Positions 1 to 11,313 of a stretch of 64,000 nucleotides of DNA are shown piece by piece. Both the position numbers and the translations under genes were made by a program. The notes below the pieces were generated by a model that made no database searches, was not told the origin of the DNA, and saw nothing but the letters and a program-made list of their open reading frames with translations. Positions within the stretch are counted from its first letter, which is position 1. Every line of letters begins with the position of its first letter. Source of the stretch: Plantago major. Its lineage: Eukaryota; Streptophyta; Magnoliopsida; Lamiales; Plantaginaceae. The DNA lies in contig CM048840.1 in NCBI GenBank assembly GCA_026545765.1, positions 52,018,580 through 52,082,579 on the forward strand, given 5' to 3'.

Positions 1-765
1 AGTATTTGGGAATGCCCAACACGATCTCAAACAATCAGAAGGATCCTGGGAAAACACTTTGAGATTTTTTTTAGAACGGCAGCAAGCAATACAAAACAGG
101 TTTCAATATCGACCAAATGCGCAAAAATATAGAGTGGAGTGAAGTAACTAGTATCCTTCTCCCCAAACCTGTTCCTTGGAACGGGTTTGGGAATCGAGAT
201 AACAAGCCAAAATGTCGTTCGTCATACTCATTTTAAAAAGGGTGCACATGTATATGAAGTGACGCAAGGATTTCCTTGCTCATCCTACTAGAATCACACA
301 TTTGCCGGTACAATATTTTTTCTTCGGCTCAATAAGGCTTCTCACCGGTTTTTTGACTGCTAGAATAGGAAGACTTTCTATTTACAAGTGAAACGGACTA
401 AAGTGATTTTTGAAAATTCCTCAATACTAGTTAAAGGCTATCAAAGATCACATCAATAAAAGGCTTATCTAATGCAATAGATAACCGACTTTTCAGAAGA
501 ACTCAAACTCGACAGAAAAAAAAAAAAAAATTGAAATAGGCCAAAAGACGACTCACACAAGATTAAGCAAAAGTGGCTAACATACCACTCAACACCACCA
601 AACTAAACAAAAAAAAACACATATATACATACATACAAGCAGCGTAGATAAAACATACCGAACATACCGAGGCATTTAAACATATGAAATACAACTTCCC
701 TCCCCAAACCTATTCAATAGCTAGACCCTAGCATATAGAATAAATAAAAGGACAAAGTTGTAGAG
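1..765. other. Unassigned AT-rich stretch downstream of a transposon-type gene
   Basis: I recognise no gene here. The stretch lies 3' of the minus-strand transposon-type gene that ends at about 766. It holds an A-run near 519-531 and one copy of a small inverted repeat at 572-589 (stem AGTGG/CCACT, loop CTAACATA). The same hairpin is the building block of the tandem array inside the CACTA element at 14610-14885, so this stretch may be intron or trailer of a transposon gene. That link is inference from one shared motif. Confidence 0.4.
572..589. repeat. Hairpin AGTGG-CTAACATA-CCACT, single copy
   Basis: An 18-bp interrupted palindrome, AGTGGCTAACATACCACT, identical to the repeated hairpin in the 97-bp array of the CACTA element. 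Its role is unknown. It ties this flank to the CACTA intron or to a shared ancestor. Confidence 0.6.
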
Positions 766-3381
766 TTACCGCCCGTAGTATGCCTCGGTCGGCATGGTCA
801 ATGGAAAGAGGGCGGACCGTGGGGGTCCGGAAGAAGATCCTCCTCCAAAACGCTGTCGCCAATCATCCGTCTGAGCTTTGCGCATCTGCTCCATTCGCGC
901 TAGGCGCTCAGTCGCCTTTGTGTCCGACATAGAAATGTGTTGTGAGAGACTCGAATCCCACTGATCCAAGTGCTCACCAAACCGCTGCGATACTCCATGT
1001 ATGCTCCTCAAATCTGCGATAAATTCTTGGCAGCACCCCGTAACTCAGAGTAATCGGAGGCTAGCATGCTTTGCCTCCTCTCAATATGCTCAAACTGGGG
1101 CCCCATCCACTCCTGGAATTGAGTACTCAACCTCTGAAAATCCACAGTTAGATCTTTCTGTTCTCCTGAGTGTGGTGGATCGTCGTTCTCGTCATCAGTC
1201 TCTTCTACAAATATCTCTTTGTACCCTGTGTCATCCTCGGGATCGAAGTCGCTATCATCCTCCTCCTCTTCCTCTTCGTTGAACTCAATTGGATGTAGAG
1301 CACTCCAGCTTTCCACGGTTGCCTCAATAGTTCGTATCTCTTTTGAGTCCAAGCAACCCTTCTGCTGACCATTCTTGATGATGTTTGGCACTCCTGTGGC
1401 CTCACACATCTTGGTGATCAAACACGGAAATCCTAACACCTTAGGGCTATGCCAAATGTCTCTGCCAAGATGATGTCTCCTGCGTTGACGAACTTATTCC
1501 TGATCAGTGCCGCTATCAATCGGCAAGTAGGAGCAAGCATCTTGGTGAAGGAGGAGTTGGGGATCAAGTTATACTGAACCCAATGTACCCAAACCCTTGC
1601 GAGTGGGTTAAGTAGCATATGGCTCAGCCTTCGAACCCTTTTTTCTGTTTTAAAACTTGGGTGGGTAACAGCTTCTGATGAGACAATATTCTAACGTCTC
1701 ATTTGGTCTTTTTTAGCGATCTTTGTGAGTCTTTGTCTTTAGTTTTGTAGTCTTTTTAGTTCGTTTTTACGCTTGGGTGTTTTGTTTGTGTTTTGTAGAA
1801 ATCTGTGTCTTTTGAGCCGTTTGAAGACAAGCTGCTTAGCATGGCTCGCCGCGGTGAGATTTTACGAGCTTGGCATTGGCAGTTCCAGCATGGGTCGCCG
1901 CGGCGAGGAAATCAGTCCGCCGCGGCAAGATTTTACAAGTGATGCTCCTGTTTGAAGATTGAAGCTCGCCACGGCGAGATTTTACGAGTTGGATATACAA
2001 TGCGATTAATAAGGCTCGCCGCGGCGAGCAATTTCTTCCGCCGCGGCAAGCGACGCAAAATTAATTTTAATTTCCTTATTAGATTAGAATTTTGATTCCT
2101 TTTCATTCATACTTCTTTTAACATAGTTTTGAGAAAAAGCTCCAAGATCCATACATTGACATTGAGACATCTTTGGAGCCTAGTTATTCATTGATTCTGT
2201 TCATCAAATCAAGATTATTGGTATTGATTTCTCAATTGCTTTCTTCTTTACAATTCGTTCTTTATCTTATTGATTGAATTGTATGTTATTGCATGCGAGC
2301 TTTTCATCTATGTTCTATATGACTATTACCATGAATCTTTGCATGCAATCATCAATTATGAGTAGCTAAACACCTTTGAATACAGTAGTATGTGAAGATT
2401 ATGCATATTCGTTCTAGGGTTTATCAAAGCACTCATATAGGTTAGTCTCGTATTAAATCTTCGTAAAAATCTTCAATTCGATAAGTCCGTATTAAATTCT
2501 CTAAATTTTTCATGTTTAAGGATCTTGAATTGACGACTCACGATTTCTCCAGTATAATATCTTCTAAGAACAATTGGTTAAATCGAATTGATTGATTTTC
2601 TGTACAACGACCGTGTGACAAATATGAGTGCTATCCCTAGTTCGAATTAGCATAATTGGATCTGGCTACTGTATTCATCTTTCTCTCATTGTTAATCGTT
2701 ATCTTAGCTTTAATTAAACTAGTTAGAGGTATAACTAAATCATCAATCAGATTGTTACTCGCAAGTATCTGTTTACTCTCACTGCTACATAGCTTGATTA
2801 ATTCCCTAGAGATCGATCCTGAGTTAGGCTTTAGTCTACAACTACAGCTTATTCAATAATTTCTTTTTCGAGTATAATTTGAGCTCATCAGCTTCCAAGG
2901 TGTCTTCGTCCCACAATTTATTGCTAGTTGCTTCTAGGTCAAAGATCCCATTGTCCTGGCAGGGATTGTACTCCGTCCGTGTTTGAAGGAATCGGTTGAT
3001 GGATTTGAGGTATACTCCACCATCTTCCCTCGAACAGGTACAAATCCGTCATCGCTTCGAGCAAAGAAGTTAATGTAGAACTCTCTGACCAAAGACACGT
3101 CATACTCTCTGCCCATTCCAGTTAGCCTGTGCATTCCTAGCCTCCTTATGCAAATTCCTATAGCTTCTGTCACAGGGGTATCATACCCGTAGAGGTTCAT
3201 CCCTCACTCCGCTATAATGCTTCTTGGTTTGCTGAAATTCTTGATTCTGAAGTTGTCCCCCTCTCTACTCAGCTTGAAACCATAAGCATCAGGCCTAATC
3301 CGTGGAGCTGCAACCTCACACGGGAGCTTCCTTCTCCTGTCTTCTACCTCTTGTTGGATACATTCTTTCTTTTGGGTGCCA
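766..3381 (-). pseudogene. Putative plant transposon protein (Transposase_32-like), split by a solo LTR
   Basis: Read on the minus strand, the N-terminal part (about 3381-2891) begins near an ATG followed by Lys/Arg-rich sequence. It contains VREFYINFF and later VPVRGKMVEYTSNP, the EFY...VRGK pattern I associate with the plant 'putative plant transposon protein' family (PF20167). The C-terminal part (about 1675-766) has an ARVWVHWVQYNLIP stretch, then CLITKMCEATGVP, an acidic Glu/Asp run and a coiled-coil-like tail. A 1.2-kb solo LTR lies between the two parts. Such ORFs usually occur in or near LTR elements. The gene is broken, with several breaks. No host function can be claimed, and the family call rests on motif memory. 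Confidence 0.5.
1676..2890 (+). mobile_element. Solo LTR, TGATGAG family, TSD GCTTC
   Basis: The sequence starts TGATGAG, ends GCTCATCA, and is flanked on both sides by GCTTC (1671-1675 and 2891-2895). Length is 1215 bp with no internal region, so it is a solo LTR left by LTR-LTR recombination. It interrupts the transposon-type gene. A GC-rich cassette at about 1846-2048 repeats the near-palindrome CTCGCCGCGGCGAG five to six times. The family has TGATG...CATCA ends and 5-bp duplications. It is probably Ty3-like, but no coding part is present to prove that. Confidence 0.85.
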
Positions 3382-3409
3382 TGGTACCTGGATAAACAAT
3401 GTCAGCACT

Positions 3410-4823
3410 TGTTGGTCCAGATAACGACAAAGTAAAAGACTAGAGGGGGGGGGGGTGAATAGTCTTTTAAAACTTTTGTCGATAAACACAGTTTCTCAGA
3501 AACCTGGGGGTTTCTGATACTTAAATTCAGAGCGCGGAAGACTTTAAGATACGTAAGTGCAGAAGCAATAAGTATGTGTGTGAGCTTTGCTGAAATGTAA
3601 ATATAGAAAGGTAAATGACACAGCAAGTATAGTGGTATCTGGAGGTGGCGTAATCCTCCAACTAATCCACTTCGGTCTTTCTGAGACCTAGAATTCACTA
3701 GAACAGATAATTGAGTTCACCTTACAATAATCCTATTCTAAGATTCCTAAACAAATGGTTCCCAACCAAATGTTCCCCTGGAATTATTCCCCAGCTCCTA
3801 GAGCTAAGTACTTCCTCTACTCAGATAACCTTAGAGTTATTCCTTGATTTCCCAAATCAAGTACTTCCTCTACTCCATGCCTTGATGGTGTTGGTTATAA
3901 GGTTTGTTAGAGAGGCTTCTCGTATAACTTTTCAGTTATGTTTTTTCGAGAGCCTAATAGAACAAGACTACTTAATACACTTGTTTTGTGGATGGCAGTC
4001 TGCTCGTTACTGACCCAAGTAATTGATGTCTGTTCTGGAGAATGAGCTTCAGAAAGGGTATCTAATAGTTCAACTCTTTCACGAATAACAATCTCTTGTT
4101 AAGGTCCAGGACAGCTTAGAACTACTAGTGATTCTTCGAGCAACAGAAAGCTTTCAGAAAGGGTAGTAGAGTGCTTGAGAGAATACTTTGCTTGATGGTA
4201 AGTTTGCAAGATAGAGCGTTCTAAGGTGTATTTCTCATCATCTCAGTGTGTGATATATATAGATGAATTTGAGAGTTGTTGGAATGATATCCGTTAGACA
4301 CAATTCAAATTCAGTCCATACTTATCTTGAAATGAGTGCTCAGAAGTCCTTGTCTCATGTCTCAGAGAGGACTGTGCTTTAGCGGCTTTTCGGCCGATGC
4401 AATTAATGCACTTGTACTATTTGTTGTCCTGTAGTCTTCAACGGATACATGAGCCTTTCTGATGGCTTGCATGCTCCATACTCATGATGTCATATGTCCA
4501 GAATCATATTTCAAAAGTAAGTAAATACACTTAAGAAAGGATTAAGGACATAGTATTTCTGAGTTAGACTAAACCTTGATATCTTCATAAATCTTGTGCA
4601 ATCTTCAGAAAAGCTCCATTGCTAGGATTGATCTTCATGGTCTTCTGGAAATAAAAAATTACACTCAGAGACCTATAATCCTAATACAAGATTTACTAGA
4701 CTAATCATACTCAGTGATTTCCTCTTTTACAATGTTCAAGTGAACCAAGAGTACTTAATCACCTTTCTGGCTAAGATAAGAACATGTGATGAGTGATTAA
4801 AATACTAACAGATATTCCTAACA
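3410..4823 (-). repeat. 3' LTR of Sirevirus copy 1 (subfamily A)
   Basis: On the minus strand it starts TGTTAGGAATATCTG and ends GGACCAACA. It is 1414 bp long and preceded by a polypurine tract. A run of G (C on the element strand) lies about 35 bp inside the LTR end. The same LTR type occurs at 21332, 43034 and 56227. Confidence 0.92.
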
Positions 4824-4838
4824 AATTTCCCCCTTTTT
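4824..4838 (-). promoter_or_regulatory. Polypurine tract of Sirevirus copy 1
   Basis: On the element strand AAAAAGGGGGAAATT lies directly before the 3' LTR, where plus-strand DNA synthesis is primed. The same tract precedes the LTRs at 44465 and 25694. Confidence 0.85.
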
Positions 4839-5164
4839 GATCAGTCATCCATGACTATCTTTTAAGTCCTATTACAAATTTGTAACCCTGGAAGAGAAAA
4901 CAATCCACCACTTAATTATTTCAAATGATATTCAATTTTAGTTGAATCAAGTGCAGAAAGTAAACATCAACCAAATCACAAAAAGTGATCTTTGCTGATA
5001 AGTTGTCATCTATTAGAATGTATCTAAGAGTATGATCTTCAGATAGGTACAGTTTACAGAATAAGATGCAACTTTTACAGATAGAGAAATTCAGAAACAA
5101 TCAGCAAGATTACAAAAAGTAACAAAGCATACTAAGTAAATTAGAACAAAGGAGAATCCAAGCC

Positions 5165-8100
5165 TCAAGAGAGTATTCTAATGTTACTAGTCTTCAAGTC
5201 TTCAGAAATGCAACTTGAGTTCAGATACCTCAAGTTCTTCAGCATCCTTTCTGGATCAGTTGACATGATCATCCACTTTTCCGCATTCTTGGACATAGTC
5301 ATAAAGAATCCTTCGACGAGAGAGCTCATCTTTCTGGATAAGTCACATATTTCATGGTAACTCTTGCCAAGCTTGTGATTCTTCCGCAGAAAGTGTTTGA
5401 CCCAGAAGTACTTTCCCCAGACCCAGGAGTAGTCTATATGCAGCTGAGATAGGTTGAAATACTTGTATATTTCTTCCAGATAGTGTAAATCATCTAGGTA
5501 TTCATCTAATGTCATATAGAATGACTCATAGGTTGGAACACCTAGTTTGTTCTTTCTGCTGTAGCTACCATCCAGTTTTCTTACCTTGTGTACATCATCA
5601 GGCTTTGGGTAAGGACAGGCAAAAGAAAGATCCATCTTTCTGGCTTCATTCCTCTTTTCTATTTCAAAGTTTAGCCAGGCATGAAGGTGCTCAGGTTTTT
5701 GCAATTCTGGCTTGCCTTCTCTCCAAGTAGATGTTGTAGTTCTAGAATCCAATACCCTCTCTTGTTCAAAATGCACCTATATGAAGATTCTTCATTACTA
5801 GTCTTCACATACTCAATGTGGGCATCAGTTGTCCTTTCTTGATGAGTTTCTCTGTTTACTCTGCCAAACTGGGAATCCCTTCTTCCTTTTTGTTAGGTGG
5901 CCTTCTGTCAACAGATCCTCTAACCCTTTCTTCTTGCCTTGGGGCTGTGCTGGTGGATGTTCCTTGTATTGACTTGGTATTTCCAGAAGGAGTTCTGGCT
6001 GCCAAAGGCCTTGCTGCCAGAGGAGGTTGTGAAGTAGTTGCTTGTCTCCTTTTCTTGTGAAGTGGATGTTCATCTGTATCAGATTCATCCTCATCATCAT
6101 TGAAGTCCAAAATTGGAGACTTGCAGCTTTCTTGGCCTCTCACTTCTCCTTCTTCCTTTTCTTCTTCTTCAGAAGTCTTCTTCTCTTCTGAGATTCTAAG
6201 GGACTTGGCTCCCCTAGTTATCATACTTCGACCTTACATTTGGTTAATCTGGAACAACTTCTTCAGTAGGAGCATCTCCAGTGTCCTTGATGACTAGTTG
6301 ACTTGAGGAGGGAGGATTTGATTGTTTTCTTTTTCTTCCTCTGCCTTTCTGAGGCATCTCTTCCCCCTTAGTCATGAATGACTGACTCATGATAGCATAA
6401 GCTTCAGAGAGTGACTCAAAGTTCTTTTGGAGATTGTTGTGCACCCTGACTAATTCTTGAAGTTCCTTCTTCAGCTCTTTGTTCTGCCTAACCAGTTCCT
6501 GCTCCTTTCTGTTGAGCTCTTCAAGCGGCCTTAGGATGGCGTTGGCTTGCAGGATAGCATTGCTGGCTTCATTCAATGCTGCATTAGCATTGTTGCAATC
6601 CTCATCCATGACCAACCCTAGGTCTTTCTGAGAGAGAGCTATGCTGGTTGCTCTATTGAGTAAAGCAGCAGCCAATGGCTTCATCTCTTCTGGGATGGAT
6701 TTTAGCACTTCTGTGTCTTGGGCAACTAGTGTCTCTCTGAGTTCCAAAAAGACACTATTCCTTGCACGGTGCTCTTCACTTCTTGAACTACCTGCTGCAG
6801 AGAAGATATGAGGAGCAAGTAGGGCTCTCTTTTGCTGAGTGATAAGTCTCTCATCTTCTTCTGCAGTAATCAAGTTGCAGTCTTCTTCAGCATCACTCTC
6901 ATAATCCTTCTTTGGTATTGTTTGCAAGCTGGCTAACATCTTTTGTTTGCCTTGGAGTATGCTGGCCTTCTGAGAGTATGTAGAAGGTCTTTCTTATGCA
7001 GCCTCAGCATCATGCTCTTCATCATCATTGTCATCCATGGCATCTATCTCAGCAGCTGTGACAACAATGGCATTCTTCAGATTTCTTTGCTCATCGAGGA
7101 GTGCCAATTCCTTGGCATTAGCTTCTTTGAGCTTCTTGAGTTTGGCCTCCTTTTCATCAACAAGAGTTTGACACTCAATGCTGATTCTCTTTTCTTCTTC
7201 CAACACCTTTCTGAGTTGTTCAATCCTGAACTCAGCGGCTGAAATTTCTTCTATGGCATCATTGTGCTCAGCTTGTTGGATATCTTGATGAGACTTGGGA
7301 GGTGATGATGATGGGGCTCTCTGAGCATTTGAAGGAGTAGCCTTTTCTCCACTTCCTTTGCTAGCTTTCTGAATCCCGCCTTGTCCAAGTTGGGGATCAT
7401 CATTCTGATCATCATCACTCTTGTTCTTTGCTTCTTGGTTTGGATGCTCAGAGGGAGGTTCTTGATAATCATTTTCGTCCATCTCTTCCTCATCTTCAGA
7501 AACTAGGTTGATCACATCAGGAAGTGTGATCATCCTCCCATTAACTTCCTCTTGCTCAGTTGGGTAGGTTGTGAGCTTGCTGGGCAAGGCAGGATGGGTA
7601 ACCATCTGCTCTTGGGTTTGAGCATCCGCAGACTTGAAATCTGCTATACGTCTTTGTGCTACTTCATGAATGAAGTCTTCATGCATCAGAGTGGCAAATG
7701 AGTAGGACTCTGTTGGGAACAATGCATGGATGTGATCCTCCAGATTGAAGGCGATTGCTCTCTTCTCTGGGACGTCGATTACTCTGGCTAATTCAGAAAG
7801 GTCAGCCTTTCTGAGTTTCTGCCATTGTCTGAAGCACTTGAGATGTTTCTTTAAAGTGTGCTTCTGGAAGGCCTTGAGTAAATCAACTGGCACTAGACTT
7901 TGAGCCTGAAAGAAAGGGATCAAGTTAGTTTTGTTCAAACCACTTGTGTTAGTATCTGTGTGCAAAAGTAAGCTTTCTGAGCATACCTGTGTAGAAACAC
8001 TAGGCTCATCAGCTTGGACTTCTGCTTGCTTGGTCTCAGAGACCTCAGATACTTTGGTGTGAGGAGAAGTCTGATCCTCAGCATCCTTTCTTTCTGCTTG

Positions 8101-10389
8101 AACCTGAGAATTAGAATCAATTATGTTTTAGGAACTTATGTAACAGAAAGAGATTGATGGAAAAAAAATGCTTTTCTGAGGCTTCACTTACTTCCAAGTG
8201 AGGAAGCTCAGTAGCATGTTCCTCAGAAACCTTTGGGGTCTCTGGAACCTCTTCTGCATATACTGCTTGTTCAGCAGTTTCAGTTTCCTTTGGAGGAGAT
8301 AACACAACTGTTTTTCCATCCAATTGTTCTTCTGAATGAGCCTGTAAGAACAAACATAAAAGATTGAGTAGTGGTATTTCCAGAGTATTCTTGAAGGAGA
8401 TTAGTACTGATTACTTACCTTCTCTGCAGAAGGCTCAGTAAATGTTTCCTCAGAGAGCTTTTCAGCCTCTGGAATCTCTTGGTGTTGGGGTGTTGGTTCC
8501 ACCACTACTTCCTCAGTTGGAGCCTAATAAGAGACATTAACAAGATTAGAACACAAGATTTAAGAGCATTTTTAACTTAGTTATTTCTTGTTCAGAAATA
8601 GCTGTACTACCTGAGGGACAAGCTCTTCTTGTTGTTCTGAGGTTGGAGGAACCTCTTCTTGATTCAAGGGGGTGGACAAATTTTCTTCCCCCTGAAAGTG
8701 TGTCTCCATGTTGGCCTGTAACAAATGAAGCTTATGAGTAACAAGTTAACATTTTAATGTTGACAAGTTAGATACAAACTACTTTTGCTACCTGAATAGG
8801 GTCAGGCTGATCATTGGTCTCTTGGACTTGTGGTGATTCCACAGTCTCTCTGTGCTCATTGTTGGTCTCCTCTGCAGTATCATTCTGAGTCTCCATCTCA
8901 GTTTGATCCCTTTATGAGAGTTGAGCTTTCTCAGAAGGTTGAGGAACCTGTGTTAAAACAGGATTTTCTTCAGCAACATTAAGTGCTGGCAATGTGAATG
9001 TGGAAGCAATGGCGACATCTTCCATCATTCTATTTTCTTCTCCCAGGCCTTCTTCTTCCTGCTTTGTAAGTGCTCCTTTGACCTTGAGGAGCTGAGCTAG
9101 ATGCTCCTCCATGTGTTTCTATCTTGGACTTCTTGAGTGCCTCTCGGATTTGTTCATCCTCTTCAGAGTCACTGTCCAGATTGGGAGCTGACCCATCTAT
9201 AATGTTGTGGTCATCTCTTGATAGTTCCGAGTACTGCTCGTAATCTTTGGTGCTTTCGGGCGCCTTTTCAGGCGAACAACATTTTCTGAGACCTTGTCTC
9301 CAGAAGGTTGTGCCTCTATTTCTTTTTGTTGGGGCTTAGGTACTTTTTTATGTTGAGTCCTTTTTCTCTTGGCAGTTTGAGGTTGAGCTAAAGCTGGCTC
9401 AGAAACCTTATCACCTTGCTGCGCAGTTTCTTCTTCTTCTGCCTCTCTGAGTGCTTTCTCAGCAGCAAGTCTCTCCTTTTCTTCAAAGGCGTGTCTGAAA
9501 AGGGAGTTGGTGACTGGGATTTCCTGCCTCTCTCTGAGAGTGATTCCCATTGTTTCCAGAATGTGACAAATTCTGAGTCCAAAGTGCATATTGGACTCAG
9601 CAAGGCCATTGATGATCTTGGGCTCAAATTCTTCAATATGCCCAAGGAATTTGTTGAAGGCATACTTCCCCCAGTTAAAGTAGGTTTCCTGCCCTTCATG
9701 CTTCTTGTTCAGAAGATGCATCATCATCCATCTCTCCATGCTTATCTGCTCTACTCCACCTTTGTTGCCATCAAAGCAACGGACAAGAATGAGAGCTAAA
9801 GTACTCCAGTGTTTCTGGAGATGACTAGTTCTGATAGCTTTCAGAACAAAGTCTCCTGGGCAACCCTTTGCATTTTCTAATTGGATTGCTTCAAATAGCT
9901 CTTTAACACCTTGAATCATGGAAGCATCCCTGATGTTGATGTCTTCAATTGTTCCTTGATTTTTCAATCGGAATATCTTGCAGAAAGTCTTGCATTCTAG
10001 GACGATCTCTTGTCCTTGAACTTTAGTCTGCATGTATTTCTCTTCTTCATCATTCACAACCTTTGTGAAGATTTTGGAGTTGTTATAGAACTCCAGCACA
10101 TCCAGTGTTGATAGTCCACTGGGTGCAGTGATGTAAACTTGAAGATATGGGAACTTTTCAGCATCCCCAATATCAGTTTCCTATCTGGTCTTGAAGGTAT
10201 GACTGCTGGTACATACTTCTTCACTAGAAAAGCTCCCCAATTAATTTTGTGGTTTGGATTCCAGTCAGATGGGGTGAACTTTCCCAGAAGACGTTTATTC
10301 AACACCTGAAGTTCCTTTCCTCCTTGCTTTACAGCAGGAGCAGATGATGCGGCCTTAGGGTTCTTGGTGGTCATCTTCTTGGGTGCCAT
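5165..10389 (-). pseudogene. Sirevirus 3' ORF block (env-like position), with exon-like modules
   Basis: A long coding block lies between pol and the 3' LTR, the place of the Sirevirus env-like ORF. It opens at about 10389 with a Lys-rich MAPKKMTTKNPK start. About 10390-9197 has a globular part with LEFYNN, a core rich in aromatic residues, and then a basic tail. At 9100-7900 short Glu/Pro/Val-rich modules are each bounded by pyrimidine-AG and GTAAGT-like signals. Next comes a domain starting near AQSLVPVDLL, acidic stretches, a clear coiled coil at about 6600-6400 (ELNRKEQELVRQNKELKKEL), and a C-terminal domain at 5776-5165 with WVWGKYFWVKHF. I see no convincing signal peptide or membrane anchor, so 'env' describes position only. 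The block is broken, with several breaks. Confidence 0.65.
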
Positions 10390-10582
10390 CTCTTATATAG
10401 AGTCTTGAGTGAGTGTTTTCAGAGGGATTTTGCAAGATTAATCGGGATTAGTCTATCTTTTCAGAAGACTAAACACAAGAAGTTGAGTTTGAAGGGTTTT
10501 GCGAAATCTTGAGATTTTCTTTGTTTTGATGCAAGTATGAAATTTCGGATTTGGTAAAAGTGTTTTTCTTTTGTCCAAGTCC

Positions 10583-10594
10583 TATATATATATA
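10583..10594 (-). promoter_or_regulatory. Candidate internal TATA box for the 3' ORF block
   Basis: TATATATATATA lies about 190 bp upstream of the candidate start at 10389, in the roughly 900-bp gap between the end of pol (about 11314) and the 3' ORF. The matching position in copy 2 (about 51233-51240) also has a TATA stretch in the same local context. This suggests that the 3' ORF has its own promoter. It is not proof of transcription. Confidence 0.45.
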
Positions 10595-10599
10595 GCAGA

Positions 10600-11310
10600 C
10601 AAAATGTACATAGATACAACATACATACAACTGAATATGAATGCGTATCTTTGTATCTACATAGGCGTGGTATCACACACGTACTCCATTAAATGCGTAG
10701 TGGGCCATGTCTGTATTTCTCAACAGACATTACTTGCTTTGTTTTAATCTCAACCGTTGAGATCAAACGTTTATTCATCAAGGGCTTATATTGAATATCT
10801 TGTAATGATATCAATCAACAAATGGTATTGTGCCGACTTGATAGATTTTTGACAAGTTACATCCATTATGTCACTTAGAAAAGAGTAAGAGCACTCAATC
10901 GTTTGAACTTATCATTCTGAGTGTCAAGTCCTTATCTTTATATTGTTTATCATAAAAATGGCAAAAATACAAGACATTGGACATGTTTGACTTCCAGAAC
11001 TTATACTTTTCGGGCTTTGTGTGTCTTTTCTCTTTATGACTAAATAGCTTTACAATTCAAGTGTCGAAGCTTGGTTGTTTGAATGTATTTGACCCACTCT
11101 CAGTAAGTAAGTTCTAGTCTTATTTACTTATTGAGTGTGTACCAACCTTTGCCTTTCTGGATACCCGTTCCAGAAATGTTTTGCCTTTCTGAGTGTTGCT
11201 ACTCAGAAACCTTTGCATCACTTCTTATTAACTTGGCTTTCTGAGAACATGTTCTTAGAGGCCTACTTCTTTTCTACCTCACTTACTCAGACTTTAGAGA
11301 TTCAGGACAT
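10600..11310. other. Non-coding gap between pol and 3' ORF in Sirevirus copy 1
   Basis: No protein family is recognisable in this AT-rich stretch. It is conserved in copy 2 (about 51250-51950) with few differences, so it belongs to the element. It could be the promoter and leader of the 3' ORF block. Confidence 0.6.
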
Positions 11311-11313
11311 TTT

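Noticed and set aside
5165-10389. True envelope glycoprotein in the Sirevirus 3' ORF block
   Set aside because: I see no clear signal peptide, fusion peptide or membrane anchor. The similarity to envelope is positional only.
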